From Neodontobutis hainanensis (Eukaryota > Chordata > Actinopteri > Gobiiformes > Odontobutidae), in the NCBI GenBank assembly GCA_024349245.1, contig JALDNG010000079.1, forward strand, positions 1 to 64,000: a stretch of 64,000 bases of DNA, written 5' to 3'. Shown in pieces: positions 30,651-44,300 of this stretch. The position numbers were made by a program, and so were the translations under genes. Each line of letters starts with the position of its first letter. Positions within the stretch are counted from its first letter, which is position 1. The notes under the pieces were generated by a model. The model saw only the letters and a program-made list of their open reading frames with translations, had not been told where the DNA came from and searched no databases.

Positions 30651-33600
30651 TCAGGTGGCGTCTTCGTCCTCCTCATCCAGGTGGTAGTTGAGGGTGATGA
30701 CTGCACTGATGAACTCCCCCAGCTCCACGAAGTCAGCCGTGATGATGTTGATGCCGCTCTCGCCGGGCCTCTGTGACCGGATCCACTGCATCATTCCCGG
30801 TAAAGCCCTGAGAGAGAGGTGGTCCAGAGAGAGCAGTGAGGCGGAGAATCAGGAGATGGTCGGAGTTTACGAGATGGACGCAGTATGTGCTGTCAACTCA
30901 GAAAGCCTAAATATTATTTACTCAACGTTTAGTCGGTATAGTCAGCCTAATTATTTATTAGCATTTAATGCAACTAACCAATCTGATTTAATGTTACCTT
31001 TTTTATTAAAAGATAATTAAATATAGCTTTAGGTTATGGTTAAATATTATATTAACATCAATGAAAAGTCTGGCTCATTCTGTCAACAACTCATAAACTC
31101 ATAAAACAAAGGTTGAGCAAAACTTGTATGAATTTTTCAAATCTCATACTGTATATAATATAAAACTTATTTTAAAAGGAAATGAAAACAAACTGTTGAC
31201 ACAGAGCTCAACTACATGTTTTCCAAAACTCATATTAGCACCATTCAATTTACAATGTATCTGTGCTGACATGAGCCAATGCTACAGTTTATTCTAACTG
31301 CAAATATGTTCTGGTTCAAAAAGGCTGGGACAAGAACAACAGAGATCTTCAAAAAACTAATATATAGATAAAGCTTTCAGAGTGTCATTTTGGAAACCCT
31401 TCTGGCTTTTAGTGTGGTAGAGTTTCTGAAAGGTGCAGCTAAAGAGCTAGGTGCTTTATGAATGCCAGATATGCGATGTTGTGTAAAAGCAGTAAACAAG
31501 CATGTCAAATATCAGATTACATCAAATTACTTTATTGGTTATGTTTAGGTGAAAACAGCTCTTGGTTTTAGTTTGTGAAATTTACAAGTCCTTGTTAATT
31601 TCATGTCATGGCCATAATTAAAAGTCAGCAGCAACAGCCAATCACAGCAGAGCAACCCTTTAGTTAATGCAATGAAGCTTCAGCTTGTTTTGTGTAAACT
31701 GTATGTCTTGTAACTTCTTTTTCGTCTTAGTCTCAAGGACATTATCTGTGTCTGCCGTATCATTACAGCCCTGGATGACATATCTTAGCGACACAGCAAG
31801 AAACATCTGTGAGCCAGACACCAGCTGTGAGAGAGACAACACTCGCCGGACATGTTTCCAGCAAATTGTTACTCTCTAGCTTTCAGTATCTGATTTGTGG
31901 TCTCCTCCGAATGTTTTCTCCCTCGCTCATACTAATCTGACAGTGTGTGCGCGCTAAATGTAATGCATGGAATTTCGACGGATGCCTACATCAAAGTAAC
32001 CCTACGCCTGGTGGGAATAGCTGATAGTTGAGTTATCTAATGAATTATACATGCCAGGGAAATTGATGGTTTTGCTGCTCAACCTGAACAAACTGGTGAC
32101 ATTAAGAGGCAGAGAAAAACAGACAAAAAAAATCCTGAATCTCAAACAAGAAGGCGAAATATAAAAAAATTGGGAGTAAAAGACAGATGCATGACCTCGG
32201 GTTGATGGCAGCTGTTTGAAAAAAAATCAAATGAGGTCAGTGTTTAAGGCCTGGGGAAACTGGGGTGACACAACAACACGCCTCTGGAATTCAACACAAA
32301 TGCCACAATGTCTCACAGTCGACTTTATGTGGTGTTATGGGTAAATAATGTCATTTTGTGGCATCAGTTGCCCGAGGGATCTGTTTAGTTTATGTCTCAG
32401 GCAGCTTGACTCCTAAACAGCGCAGTGTATAGGGTGCAGCCATAAGGTTCCATCAGACAAACGACACATGAACGTCACATACCTTTCTGTGATAGTCTCT
32501 CTGAGCCCACTGGCCATGCCCTTCATCACTGTGCTGGCCTTTGGAGTCAGGACCACCTGTGACACAAAAAAAGACCCCTTCTTCCTGTAAGAGACACACA
32601 AGCCATTACTGTGGGATTTTAATTTCCATTAGTCTCTTTATTCATATTCTTACCAATCAATATTTTACTAAGCTGTCATAAAAACAGAATAAGACACTTT
32701 GGGCCTCCTTACCTCTAAGTGGGTTGATTCAGGTTTAAAAAGCTAAGTGAAAGAGGCCTGAAGTAAAACACAACTGCTGTCTCAACAGTCTAGAGCAGGG
32801 ATGGGCAAACTAAGGCCCGGGGGCCACATGCGGCCTGTTGGGCTGTTTAATGTGGCCCGCCAAGCATTTACTAATATTTTATTGATGATTAAACACTGCA
32901 TATATTTTGCCTTTTCCTTCAATATTGTGCAGTAATTAGTTGATTAAACAATTCGACATGCTCCAAACGGTAAATACCTTTCCTATAGTCAAAATAAACG
33001 TGTTTTTATTGAGCATAAGTGAGTTCCCTGTGTTGGCCTGGCCCTCCACAAGAGTTCCATCTACTAATGTGGCCCTTGGGGAAAAATAATTGCCCACCCC
33101 TGGTCTAGAGGCATGAATGGACCCCATGGTAACTATCTCTCCATTTAAAATGTTTTGTATAGGTTAGCAACTTTAAAAAACATAAAACAGAACCACAATA
33201 AATAAATAAATAGTAAGTAAAGTGCTTTTTCAGATCACATGGGCTCGGTTCTGCTCAAATGTTGTTTAAATTAGCAGATAAAACCGTCAGAAAAAACTGT
33301 CATCATTAGCAATAAATAGGAGTATTGTACAGGAACATCTGGGCTTCAGCAAGTGGTGGTCCTTTTTAGTCTTGTGCGTTTTGTGTTGTTTATACCATTG
33401 TTATTGAGTGGGGTCAAGTTTTCTCTTGAGGACCAATTGGGCCGCTAAACCGTTTAGTTTCTAGGGTTAGCAATGTTAGCTACATCTCAACAACAGGACA
33501 TTGTTCTCGATGCTAGTGCATTGCTAACCAGGCTGTGGTATGCTAAGAGCTGATGCCTGGATTAAAATTTACTCTTTTTTTAAACAAAAGGTCAACATAG

Positions 33601-35247
33601 CACAATTGTTTGGTTGTCTGGTAAAAGAATGTCCCAATTTATCGTTTACATTCAAGATCAAAAACTAAAATTGATGAAGCAGTGGGCATACTGAATACAC
33701 CAAACAGCTGTTCTATATTTCATAAGGACATGAGTGTTTACTGAACTTTAATTAGTACAGCTTAATCAGCTTCTGTTCCCAAAGTGGATTCATGCTTGAG
33801 AGTTACTTGCCGCAATTAAATTTAGTTAAGAGTGTAGAGAGAGTGCCGGGCTAAAAATGTGACTCAAGGATAGAAAGCTTTATAGAAAACGCTACACATG
33901 GATATGTTTGACATGTCAATTAGTTAAGGTGTCTTTGGAGTCATCCAGGTCAAAATATTGTAAAAAGACAAAATAATCTGGACATTTCATCCTTTATACG
34001 TACAATATTTGTAAAACTGTCAATGAGCTTATATTCCCCATGAACTTATGTCAAGTTAAAACATTAAATTGTATGGAGTATGTATTTAAAGAATAATTTT
34101 AACTTCAACTTGGGTAAATGTGCCCTTACTATAGTTTTTATGACTCAACAGAAAACACAAGGACATCAAAACGTCAGTGTCAAAAGCAAAGTGACAGTGC
34201 TTGGGGGTTTTGTCCCAGAAGCTGACCTGCGGTCCGTGAGCGACGCCTGGAGGAACTGGACCAGCTTCTCTGGGTCAGTGGTGTTGGCCCAAGGAGAGGG
34301 CATCATCTGTCCCGGCCACAGGAAGGGCACCTCAAGGGCCATGGGGTGGTGGTAAAACACCAGCACCTGGTACTCCCTCTCCCACAGATACTGCAGAGTC
34401 AACTTCCAAAAAACAAACACTTGACAGTGACATGATCAGGATAAGGGCAAAACAACTTTACTTTAATCTTACTTAATGTTTAAAAGAGTTTAAAAAGATC
34501 CAGGCCACATGGAAGACTATTGAAAAGTGCAGAAAACATGTTTGTGGATGACTCCTACTGTTAAACTGTTCAGATCAATTAACTTGTAGGCAGTACATTG
34601 CAGAGATACCACGATAAATAAAGACATCATCAAAGTTATACAGCTAATTCTGAGAAATAAAAAGTCCAGTGTATAAAACTGTACTCAGATGGCTCTTTTT
34701 ACATTGTGGTCCAAAGTCCTCACTGGGCTGCGTGGGATTTTTGCAGAGGGGAGAAGGGGAAAGGGTGTGCTTCTTGTTTCTAAGTAATGCAATGGGCCTT
34801 GAGAGACCCTTAGTCAGTTATGTACAGTACACATTGTTACTTGTGCCAGAAGATTGTGCAAAAAGGCAGAACATGAAAACATGTGGGGCTTCAAAATAAT
34901 ACAAGATAAAAAGTAAGCACATTTGGTACAACATTTTGGGTCGTCCAGAAGGTAGAGTATTGATGTCCAGAGAATCCAACCCTGACCTCAGGTTGGGAAA
35001 GGTTGCAGCTGATTGTGAAGCCAGAGTGTGAACAATGTGCCACTGCTGATAATGAAGTCTTGTTTGTGTTGTATAACGACAATCGAGCGGTACATTCACG
35101 TATATCTACAGGGACTCAGCGGAAGGACTGGTGGAGTGGTTTGCAGAGTCACATGGAGCTGGAAGGTCAAGTGGATGAGAGCTAACTACTGTAAAGACAA
35201 ACGCAGCATCCTGATATGCTTTGACAGACAGATTTTATTACTATTAC

Positions 35248-35301
<54 letters not shown>

Positions 35302-38300
35302 GAACCATTTCCTTTACTCTCTACCACAACTTTCTCCAACAGTATGTGACGGTAAGAAGGAGTGGACATTTTCATTCATAGGCTACACAAAAGCAGAGAG
35401 GTGAAGAGAAGCCAGGTTTCTTGTAATCAAACTTTACATCCACGTGAGCTTCCAAGTGAGCCTTTACTAAGTCAGCCCACTCTTTTTTACTCAGTGCAGG
35501 TGGATGAGTCTCGCTGATTAAACATGTAGAGCATTAGAAGAGGGGTTTTACTGTGACTTTTATTGTAAATTGCACACTTTGAGCTGACTCTGAACTATGA
35601 TTAGGGACGTGAGAGCTGCCACTGTGTATCTTCCAATGATCAAAACAGAGGAAAGTCAATAATTAGCACAACACTTTGAGGATGAGAAACTCAATGACTG
35701 CATGAACACTTTTTAATCTGGTTTTACCTCTTGAGCGAAGACCACTGGGCAAAGTTTGTCTCCGAAAATCTCTTTCAACATTGCCACCAGTTTTTCATGA
35801 TGCATGTTTTGGACGCCGTAGAAGTGGTTGAAGTCCAGGAAGACCACTTCTCGGGCATGAGAGGATAAGAAACTACTGATCTGCTCCAGTCCTTCTCTGA
35901 CCTGAAAACACACACACAAACGTCACATTAGAGGTAGGTTTAAGGTTTGACACACATAAAAAAATCGAAACCGTTCTGAATAGCAAAGTTTTACACTTTT
36001 TTTTTACTTGTATAACACTGTGACACTGTCAGCCATCTTGGAAGAAGCTAGGAAATGCCAAAAACATTTTAAATAAATGTATTTTTTAAACCACTCGTCA
36101 AGGTGACTAAATACATTTGTCATTGGAAAGGCCTCGGGCAACACGTGGACTAACTTGTGCTCAAAAAAAACATTTCTTTTGCGCATAGATTAAAGTTCGA
36201 ATTATAGACAAAACAATATGTGCAATAAAACACTGTATATTCAACTCCACAGTTCCATCTGGACCCTCCTCAGTTTTAGAGCAACTCTTTACAGTTTGTT
36301 CTAAAACCAGTGAAAACTATATCTTGCTGTGAGTAGAGATGCTAGTTTTAGGAAAGGTATTATGGAATCAACTAATTACTGCTGAATATTGAAGGAAAAA
36401 GGGAAAATATATGCAATGTTTAATTCTCATAAATTATTAGTAAATGCTTGGTGGCCCAGATTAAACGGCCTTAGTTTGCCCACCACTGACGTAAATGGAC
36501 CAATCGGTATTAAGTTACAGACACGTGGAACACTGTCTTTTCCAATTGGTTAATATTGCTGTAACCATGGCAACTCTGGTGTTTGATACACAATCTACTG
36601 ACAAACGAGTTACAGGCAAAGTGCGCTGCTTTGGCCTTATGACTGGCATTGTAAAAAAGAAAAAAAGAGACACTTTAGCTTTTTGTTTTTGCAGATATCT
36701 GCCAGGGACATGGGATCAGGGGCTTAAAAACGGGACAGTCCCAGCTAAAATGCAATGCATAGTCCCCCGACCCTTCTGTCCAACTGTGGACTCTGGTGTC
36801 TGAAGTGCTAAGTCTAGAGTGTTGATACTATGTTTAGGTTTTAAAAGGGAAAGACACTTAACCCACCTTGCCTCCAGTAGCACTGGTGAGCACTGGTGTA
36901 TGAATGTGTGTGACTGTAGAGGTTATGTTTGGTGAGAAGGCTGTGAGTGCCGTGTGTATAGCAGCCCCCCCCTCTCTATCTGCCCCAGGTGTAAATGTGT
37001 GTGAATGAGGTGACAACACTTTGAGGATATTCTCACCCCATTCCCGAGAAGGATGTAAAAAAAAATTAAACAATTATGATATATTCAGGACCTTTATGTG
37101 TAATAATATATCATGAGGGACATTCCCATCTTTCTTTCATCTTACTTTATCCCAATAAATCTCGTGCAGAGAGGCATGAGGAGTGTGAGGAAGGAGCCAG
37201 TTTATGTATTTTGAGCAATTGCTAGAATAGCTTGAGTGGCATGTGCATGATACATTTTACACTAGAAGCTTGATGCCATAAAAGCTTTACCGTGGCTCGC
37301 ATTTTTGGGGCATAAATGGGGCATTAGCCTGGTAGAGCTGGAATATTGGTGGGAATTCCCAGCACGAGTATCACAGAAAGAAGCATAAAGCATGGCTCTA
37401 GAAAAGAGAGGTGCCAGTTGAAAAAATGCAACCTACAATGTCACCACCAGGAGCCACCAAAAATTTGACACTCCACCTTTAAATGAACTCTTCACGGTAT
37501 GTGGATAAAAATTCAGTTTGCACAGTTTAAGTCTATATAGCATTAATAATAATTGAATAGTTTAATATCACTAAGTCTTAACACAAATATGAAGCTGTAA
37601 AAACTGTTCTGGCAGAAGCAATGTGATTAGGTCAAGTAAACAACCATAAGTACTACTAAATATTCATCAAAAAGCACTGACTGTGGCGCTGAAGAGTCCG
37701 TGGGCGAAGAACAGCTCGTTGTCCGGGTCCCGGGGTTTGGTGGAGATCCGCAGGTCAAAGAAGCGGATCCCAGACTCCAGTTGGCTCGTGAAGTTCATCG
37801 TCTGTGTGGCTAACCATTTCCTCATTAACTTCTTGGCCACTGTGCCGAAAACGGACACAAAGTTCTGCACCGTCTCGGGTTGCTCTGGGCCCACCGGAGA
37901 CGACTCGTCAATGTAGAAGCTGAAGGAATCATGGGAACCTTCGGAGGACATAAACATATTATAAGATGGTTTAAAGACTTGTTTCTGTTTATCAAATGCA
38001 TAACAACGGAGGAACATTACTCTGTGACAGAGCTGTAGAAGGCTCAGATGTTGCTCAGAATACATTTTAATTTCCAAAGAGCAGTGTAGAGTTAAGGGAC
38101 AGTATAAAAAAGATCTTTATCTAGTTACATTTTAGCATAAATGACAATATATTCTAATAGGACTAATAAAAATAAGACACCTGCTGCATTTACTTGGTCC
38201 TTGGTACTTAGTCAGAAAAAAAGATTAGAAACACCAATCAAACATTGGTCGTGACTTGAGTCTGAGTTAATGTCATATGCATCATCAACACGGCAGCCAA

Positions 38301-41300
38301 GAAGTTGCTTTATTAATTTGCATATTGCACATTTCTTTGCCAAAATACTGTACATATATGGGGGTCTCCTTTTATGTTGCCTACTTTACTTTAGTCTTTC
38401 TTTTCAAGGTGGGTTACGAGTCTTGCCCAAGGACACAACGACAGTACTGTGGGGGAGAGCGGGATGTTGTTATGATGCTATGGGATGTTTCGAGCCGGGA
38501 TTGAACCGCCCACCCGCCGGTCAAAGGACTATAGGCTACAGCTGGGAGCCTCCCTGTAGCTCAGGTTTATGGTCGGGTGGGTCATTTGCCCAATGTTACT
38601 CCCCTCGCTCTCCCCTGTTTCCGGTACATCTACTGTTTACTATGAAATAAAAGCAAAAAGACCAAAAGAAAAAGGTTAGCGTTTAAATAGTTACTGGCAT
38701 AAAGTTAGCTGTTGCTAGCTATTGACGTCAACAGCCACTAAAGTAGGCCTACTGTAAAACTGGGGTGAACAACATGACAAAAGTCACCCATATAAACCAC
38801 AGGTGGAAAAATTATTTGTTCAAAAAAATAATAACAAAAAGTATTGTAGATAATCCATTATCCAGTGATGTTCTGTGGTTTACCCATGACCATTGTTGGG
38901 GAAAAATCCACTGTTCTTCGAGTTGAGAGGAGTCTAAAAGACAGGCTGAAGACTTTCTAGATGTTTATTTACCATCAAAACGACAGTGTAACAGCATTGA
39001 CCATTCAGGTCTGGCTATGCTTCCATTGGGACTAGATTATAAAGACCTGCATTCGTCAGTACAGAGCCATAACATGGAAGGATGTTTCCACAGTTGAGGT
39101 AAGTTGTGGAGTCGAGTTATCTGTGCAGCGCTGGCCTTGACGTAGAGCGAAAGAGCTGACCTAACAGTCCGTGACAACTTTACATTTAGTCCATAAGCGC
39201 GAAAGAAAGACCAAAAAAATCTCCATCAACCAGGAAGCAGAGGCAGCCGTCGAAACAGAGAGGCTCTAACTTTACTTTCCTCAGATATACATAAGGCATT
39301 TTTAATGTGACTGAAAAGAGTCTCAGCGTTATGGAGCCGGGCATCACTCCTCCACAAGTTTACTTATCATTAAAAGACTATTTATTCTAGTGTCTACAGG
39401 TCAGCTTTATAAAACAATGCAGCGCTATGGAAACAGCACTGACTGTTTCACGGCAAGCCTCTGTAGGTCAACTCATGAATTCTGACAGTTTTATGTATTT
39501 AGTTCAAACGTCGCACATTTCAGAGCACAGCAGAGAAAAGTTATACTGTGTTTAGTGTGAGATTGTTTAAATACGTTTATGCCTTTTTTATACTGCATTG
39601 TTTGTCTTTTCTCTACAGTAACATAAAATCCATGAAGTTATGTAATATATAACACTTTCTACTCTCTGCACAGGCTGGAAAGAAATATGTCAATCTTTAA
39701 AAACTTCATGGCCATGTCAAAGTGTAACATGCTTTTATAAAAACTTCAATTAAACCTCACACAAAATATTTTATTCCCACTCCAGTGGTCCTCTAAAACA
39801 CGTGAAGGTGACTGTATATGTACAAAACAACTGCCCTCTGTCTGCTTTGAACATTTTCCTCCTTTATTTACAAGAGGTGGAGGGTTTTGAGTGTTCTCAG
39901 CCAAAAACAGTTTACAGACCCTTAATAAGCCGAGGTACTATAATGCATACACTCCGTTAACCCCAATACAGAATCCAAATCTTCTGCACTAGTCCTGTTT
40001 TTGTTGAAAACCTTGACCCTAAAACCTGCTGGATAATGTAAAATACTCCTTTACTTCATTTTTGTGTTCGAACATGTTCGATATGTTCATGTGTTGAGCA
40101 TTTATTGGACACTGTTGCCTTCAAATTCAATAATATGCTTTCTGAGCTCCACTGAAAAATTCTCTCTATACACTTGAACATGCCTCATGAAACTGCCATT
40201 GTCCATCAGAATTATTAATATTTGTAGAGCTTCAGCAGAAACATTGCAAACATCACTAAAATTCACATAAGAATTCACATTAAAGACATAAAAAATCTAT
40301 AAATCTTTATCATAAGCCACAGATACACATCCTATTAATGCAATCTGTACAATTTATTTGACAGATTAAATATTTAATTAGATGTTGGTACTTATGAGAA
40401 ATGATGTTAATGTTTACCTCTGAGTGCTACTGAGTATATGTAATCAATGAAGAGCCTGAAAAAGCATTAGACAATACAGATTAGAATAAATAAAGACACC
40501 CAGTACTTACAGCTCACAGTCATCAAACACTCAAACCATTAATTATTAATGACTTTTTGGAATTATTTTTAAATGAAAATGAGTAAATAACTACATATTC
40601 AAGTGTTCTAGAAACTGATGGGTCAAGTTCACCTTGTTTAAAGAAATCCAGCTAAAGTGAAATTATGCTATGTTTTAGTAGTTATTTAAAACTTTTTTTT
40701 ACTTTTTTTACTGAAGGCAAGTTTTTTCACAGCTTCCACACTGCTGTTTCCTAAAAACTTCAGCAGTTTTGGCGGCACCCAGAGAGCACACATCTCGTGC
40801 TTTGTTTTCTATTTTTTAGGTTCCACTTAAAAAAATCCTAAACAAAGCTAAAATGGACTTTATTTTTCAAATTTAAAAACATTGGAACAACACTGGCAGA
40901 TATGATAAAAAAAAAAAGTAAAAAAAAGACACGCACAAGACAATGGAGGGTATTAATAAAACCATCTGGACCCAAACGGGGCACTTCCCGGCCAGACTGA
41001 CTCCGCTAAAAACATGATGACTCGGACTTCAATCCAAAATATTCAAGCCGACATTAAAGACTGCTGGTGTCACTTGAGCTAAACAGTGAATAATACTTAC
41101 ATAGTCTTGCTTAAAAAAGTTATAGAAAAACTGAAAAACAAAACAAAATCTCTTGTAAATAAATTGAAGTAAAGGAGCCGACGTTACAGTCTCCATACAC
41201 TGGGTATACCTGAGAAAGAAGAAGGCCCCTGCTCATCCATGGAAAAATGGATAGCAATGAGGAAGAGGCTGCACAAATGTGGCCTGCTTAAACAACATCA

Positions 41301-44300
41301 CAAACCCCTCACGGCTGCTGCTGACCAACCAGGAGCACGCCGTCGTATTCGACACACCGGCAGACGTGGACAAATACATCAAAAAGCTGAAGCCGTCAAT
41401 CGGAGAGACACACCGGTGACATATACGGTGTCCTGTTTTAGGAAAATGTCACCTAAAATCCTACTGTAGGTTTTACACTGTATAAGGCTGCTCAGATATA
41501 CTACCGTCATTTTCACACAGGTCACTTATTAACTGAACCCTGTGTGTATTTATTGCCAGTTTTTTTCTGTCACTGATGATAACTGGCCTCATTGCCTTAT
41601 TATTTGTGGGTGTTCCCATTTGACAGTGCAAAAGGAGAGTATTTAAATGAGGCCCGCAGCCTAATTTACCAAGGTTTGTGACCATTAAAAAGAGTAGATA
41701 GCCTCCAGTGATTTCATAAATGTCCCTCAGTTAACAATCCCATTACATGTTTTTAAAATGGACAACCGACTGTAGTGTTTAAATGCCAATTAGGGCCAGT
41801 GCTTTTTGTGTTTGACGCTGCAAATCAGAGGAGCAGTAAATCTGTCCTGTCTCGTCCCGTGTCATTGCAGAAAGACACATGAGACCAAGCGAGTCGCAGA
41901 TGACCTTCAGCGATCCACAGTGCAGTGCCAGGTCTTTGCTCGGGCCCACACTGTGACCATATCCGAGCAGACAGCTGGACCCCGGGGCCATCGCTCGAGA
42001 CTGGACTGTAGCATGAGGGGCACAACAGAACGGCGCGTGACCTTAAGCAGCCACAAGCAGCCGATCTGCCCTTAACACACACAACCGGCACTCCTCTGAG
42101 GCTTATACAACCAAAGTCAACAACTGACAAGGCCTCACTGTCCTGATACCACCACAATGACCACATCGGTTTGGAACAGCTTACTTTTAGCTCTGTTTCT
42201 CTTTTGAAAAAAACAAAACAGTGACAACAAAACACTTCCAGTCTATGTTGTACTCAAAGCTGTAGCTAAACTCATCAACAGTAAATCATTGCTAATACTT
42301 CAAACTAAAATGATCTTGTCTGTGTAATAAAGAGTTTCAAGGCCAAGAACAAAGAATACTAAATACTGCACTTTTTGAAATAAACAATAAAAAAGGGGAT
42401 GTCTAGTATAGCTTGTTCTGTTTTTAGGCAGTTTTAAAATAACATAGAAATTAATTTATTACATTGAACAAGATCAGAAAGTGAGTTACCAAAATTTCAT
42501 ACAGTAACGTACTGTGAAAATGAAACAGATAATGTGGATCAAATTTACTCAAGTAAGGTACTTCTTTACACAAACTGTGAGTGACATTTCTTTCAAATTC
42601 CATGTATCATGAACACTTGTGTGAGTCTAAAGTTACATATTACAATTGCTAGGCCTAAGACGTGTGTTTCCCGCCTTTAACAAAACAAAACCATGACACA
42701 AAAGAATTGGTAATAATCCACATACTTTTTGATGCCACTGGATCAAACAGGAGAAATACACAGCCAGCTCGTCTGCCTGTTGTTTCGATGAGTCATTGTC
42801 AAAAAAAAAAAAAAAAGCAGCGGAACACAGCTCAATAGACTTCTGAAAGTCTTTTCCTGTGATCGGATGAAGGTTGGTGTTGGTACTGGAGAGATAACGG
42901 TACAAGAAGAATGGGCCAAATGACAAAAAAGGAATGACTTAATGACGACGAAGAACATGATGAGACGGAAGGATGATGATGCTGTTGTGGATATGATGAG
43001 TGTTACTTTTGAGAACTGACCTCAGTCCAAGGAGTCACTCGCAGAGAAAGAAAGCAGAGCACCGACAGTGAGCTACTGGTCCTGGCCTTTTTCACAACAA
43101 ATCCTTCCAGCTCACCACTGACTCACTCTCACTCAATTTACAGACGGAATAAAACATACAGAGAAGAAATCCTGTGACATTGGCTGTATGGGCCTTTCTA
43201 TATGAAGGGATTAAATCATTATATACTCATAGGTTAATTCTATTAAAACCAGATCAATAAAGTTTATAGAAGACACTTTTATGGATGCTTTTATTGCTTA
43301 AAGCCATGTGATCAATCAAAATAAATGGTGCGTAATCCAGAGTAATATCAGATCGTTGTGCTACTCCTGAAAGACTGTAGTGTTGATTCTATACAGCTAG
43401 TCCAAAGAGTAATTTAACTTTTGTAAAAGACTCTTGATATAGTGGGCATGTGTCTTTTTAATGATGTTCCTGAGAGAAAACAATCCACTGATTTCCATTG
43501 ATTTTGTATTATAGGCCAGTCTTCTAGGAAAAAATGTAAAATTTGTAAAACTCAAAAAAAAAAAGGAAAAGGAGGAATCAAGACATTAACCAATATTAAT
43601 AGAGTTGTGTTTATTGTACATGTCTGTTAGCATTAGCACTAGCACCTAGAAGCTTATTTTGTCTTTTTGTTCATAAACAACAAAGAAATTACCACAAAAA
43701 GGTTCATATAAACAATAACTACAAAGTCAAAACTTATGCAGAAAGTAAAAAATATAAATAAAAAAAACTCTAATAGCTGTCTGACTAATGATTTACTCAA
43801 GGCCGGTTCTAAGACTATTTTGTAAAGGGCTTGGATTGTTGTCAAACTCATTTTTACTTATTCTTGGACATCAAGACATACCAACACCACAAATGGCATA
43901 TTTGTCTGTTTTTCAGATTAAATTAAAAACTCAATCATTTGATATTCCAATAAAAAATGTTCACCTTCACCAAACACTAACCTCCATGAGTCCGGACTTG
44001 GTTTCAGACTGGACTTGGACGGCTTAGATTTTTTTACTTTTCCCTTGTATCTTTTACAACGTGTCATGACCTGTTTCTGGTCTTGATTTGTTTTGCTCTG
44101 ACACTGTCTCGGTCTTGACTTTGTCTCAAAAGCTAAAAGTCTGCGGCTTTAAGGACAGACACAAATCAAAAGTGAAAAGTATGTTGAGTTTCCAGTTTAA
44201 TTTTGCTCACCAGCCCTCGCTGCTGTTCTCCATCCTGCTGGATCCACAATGCACACAAACCTGATATATTTATTTGACTTTTAGAATCAAGATAAATGTC

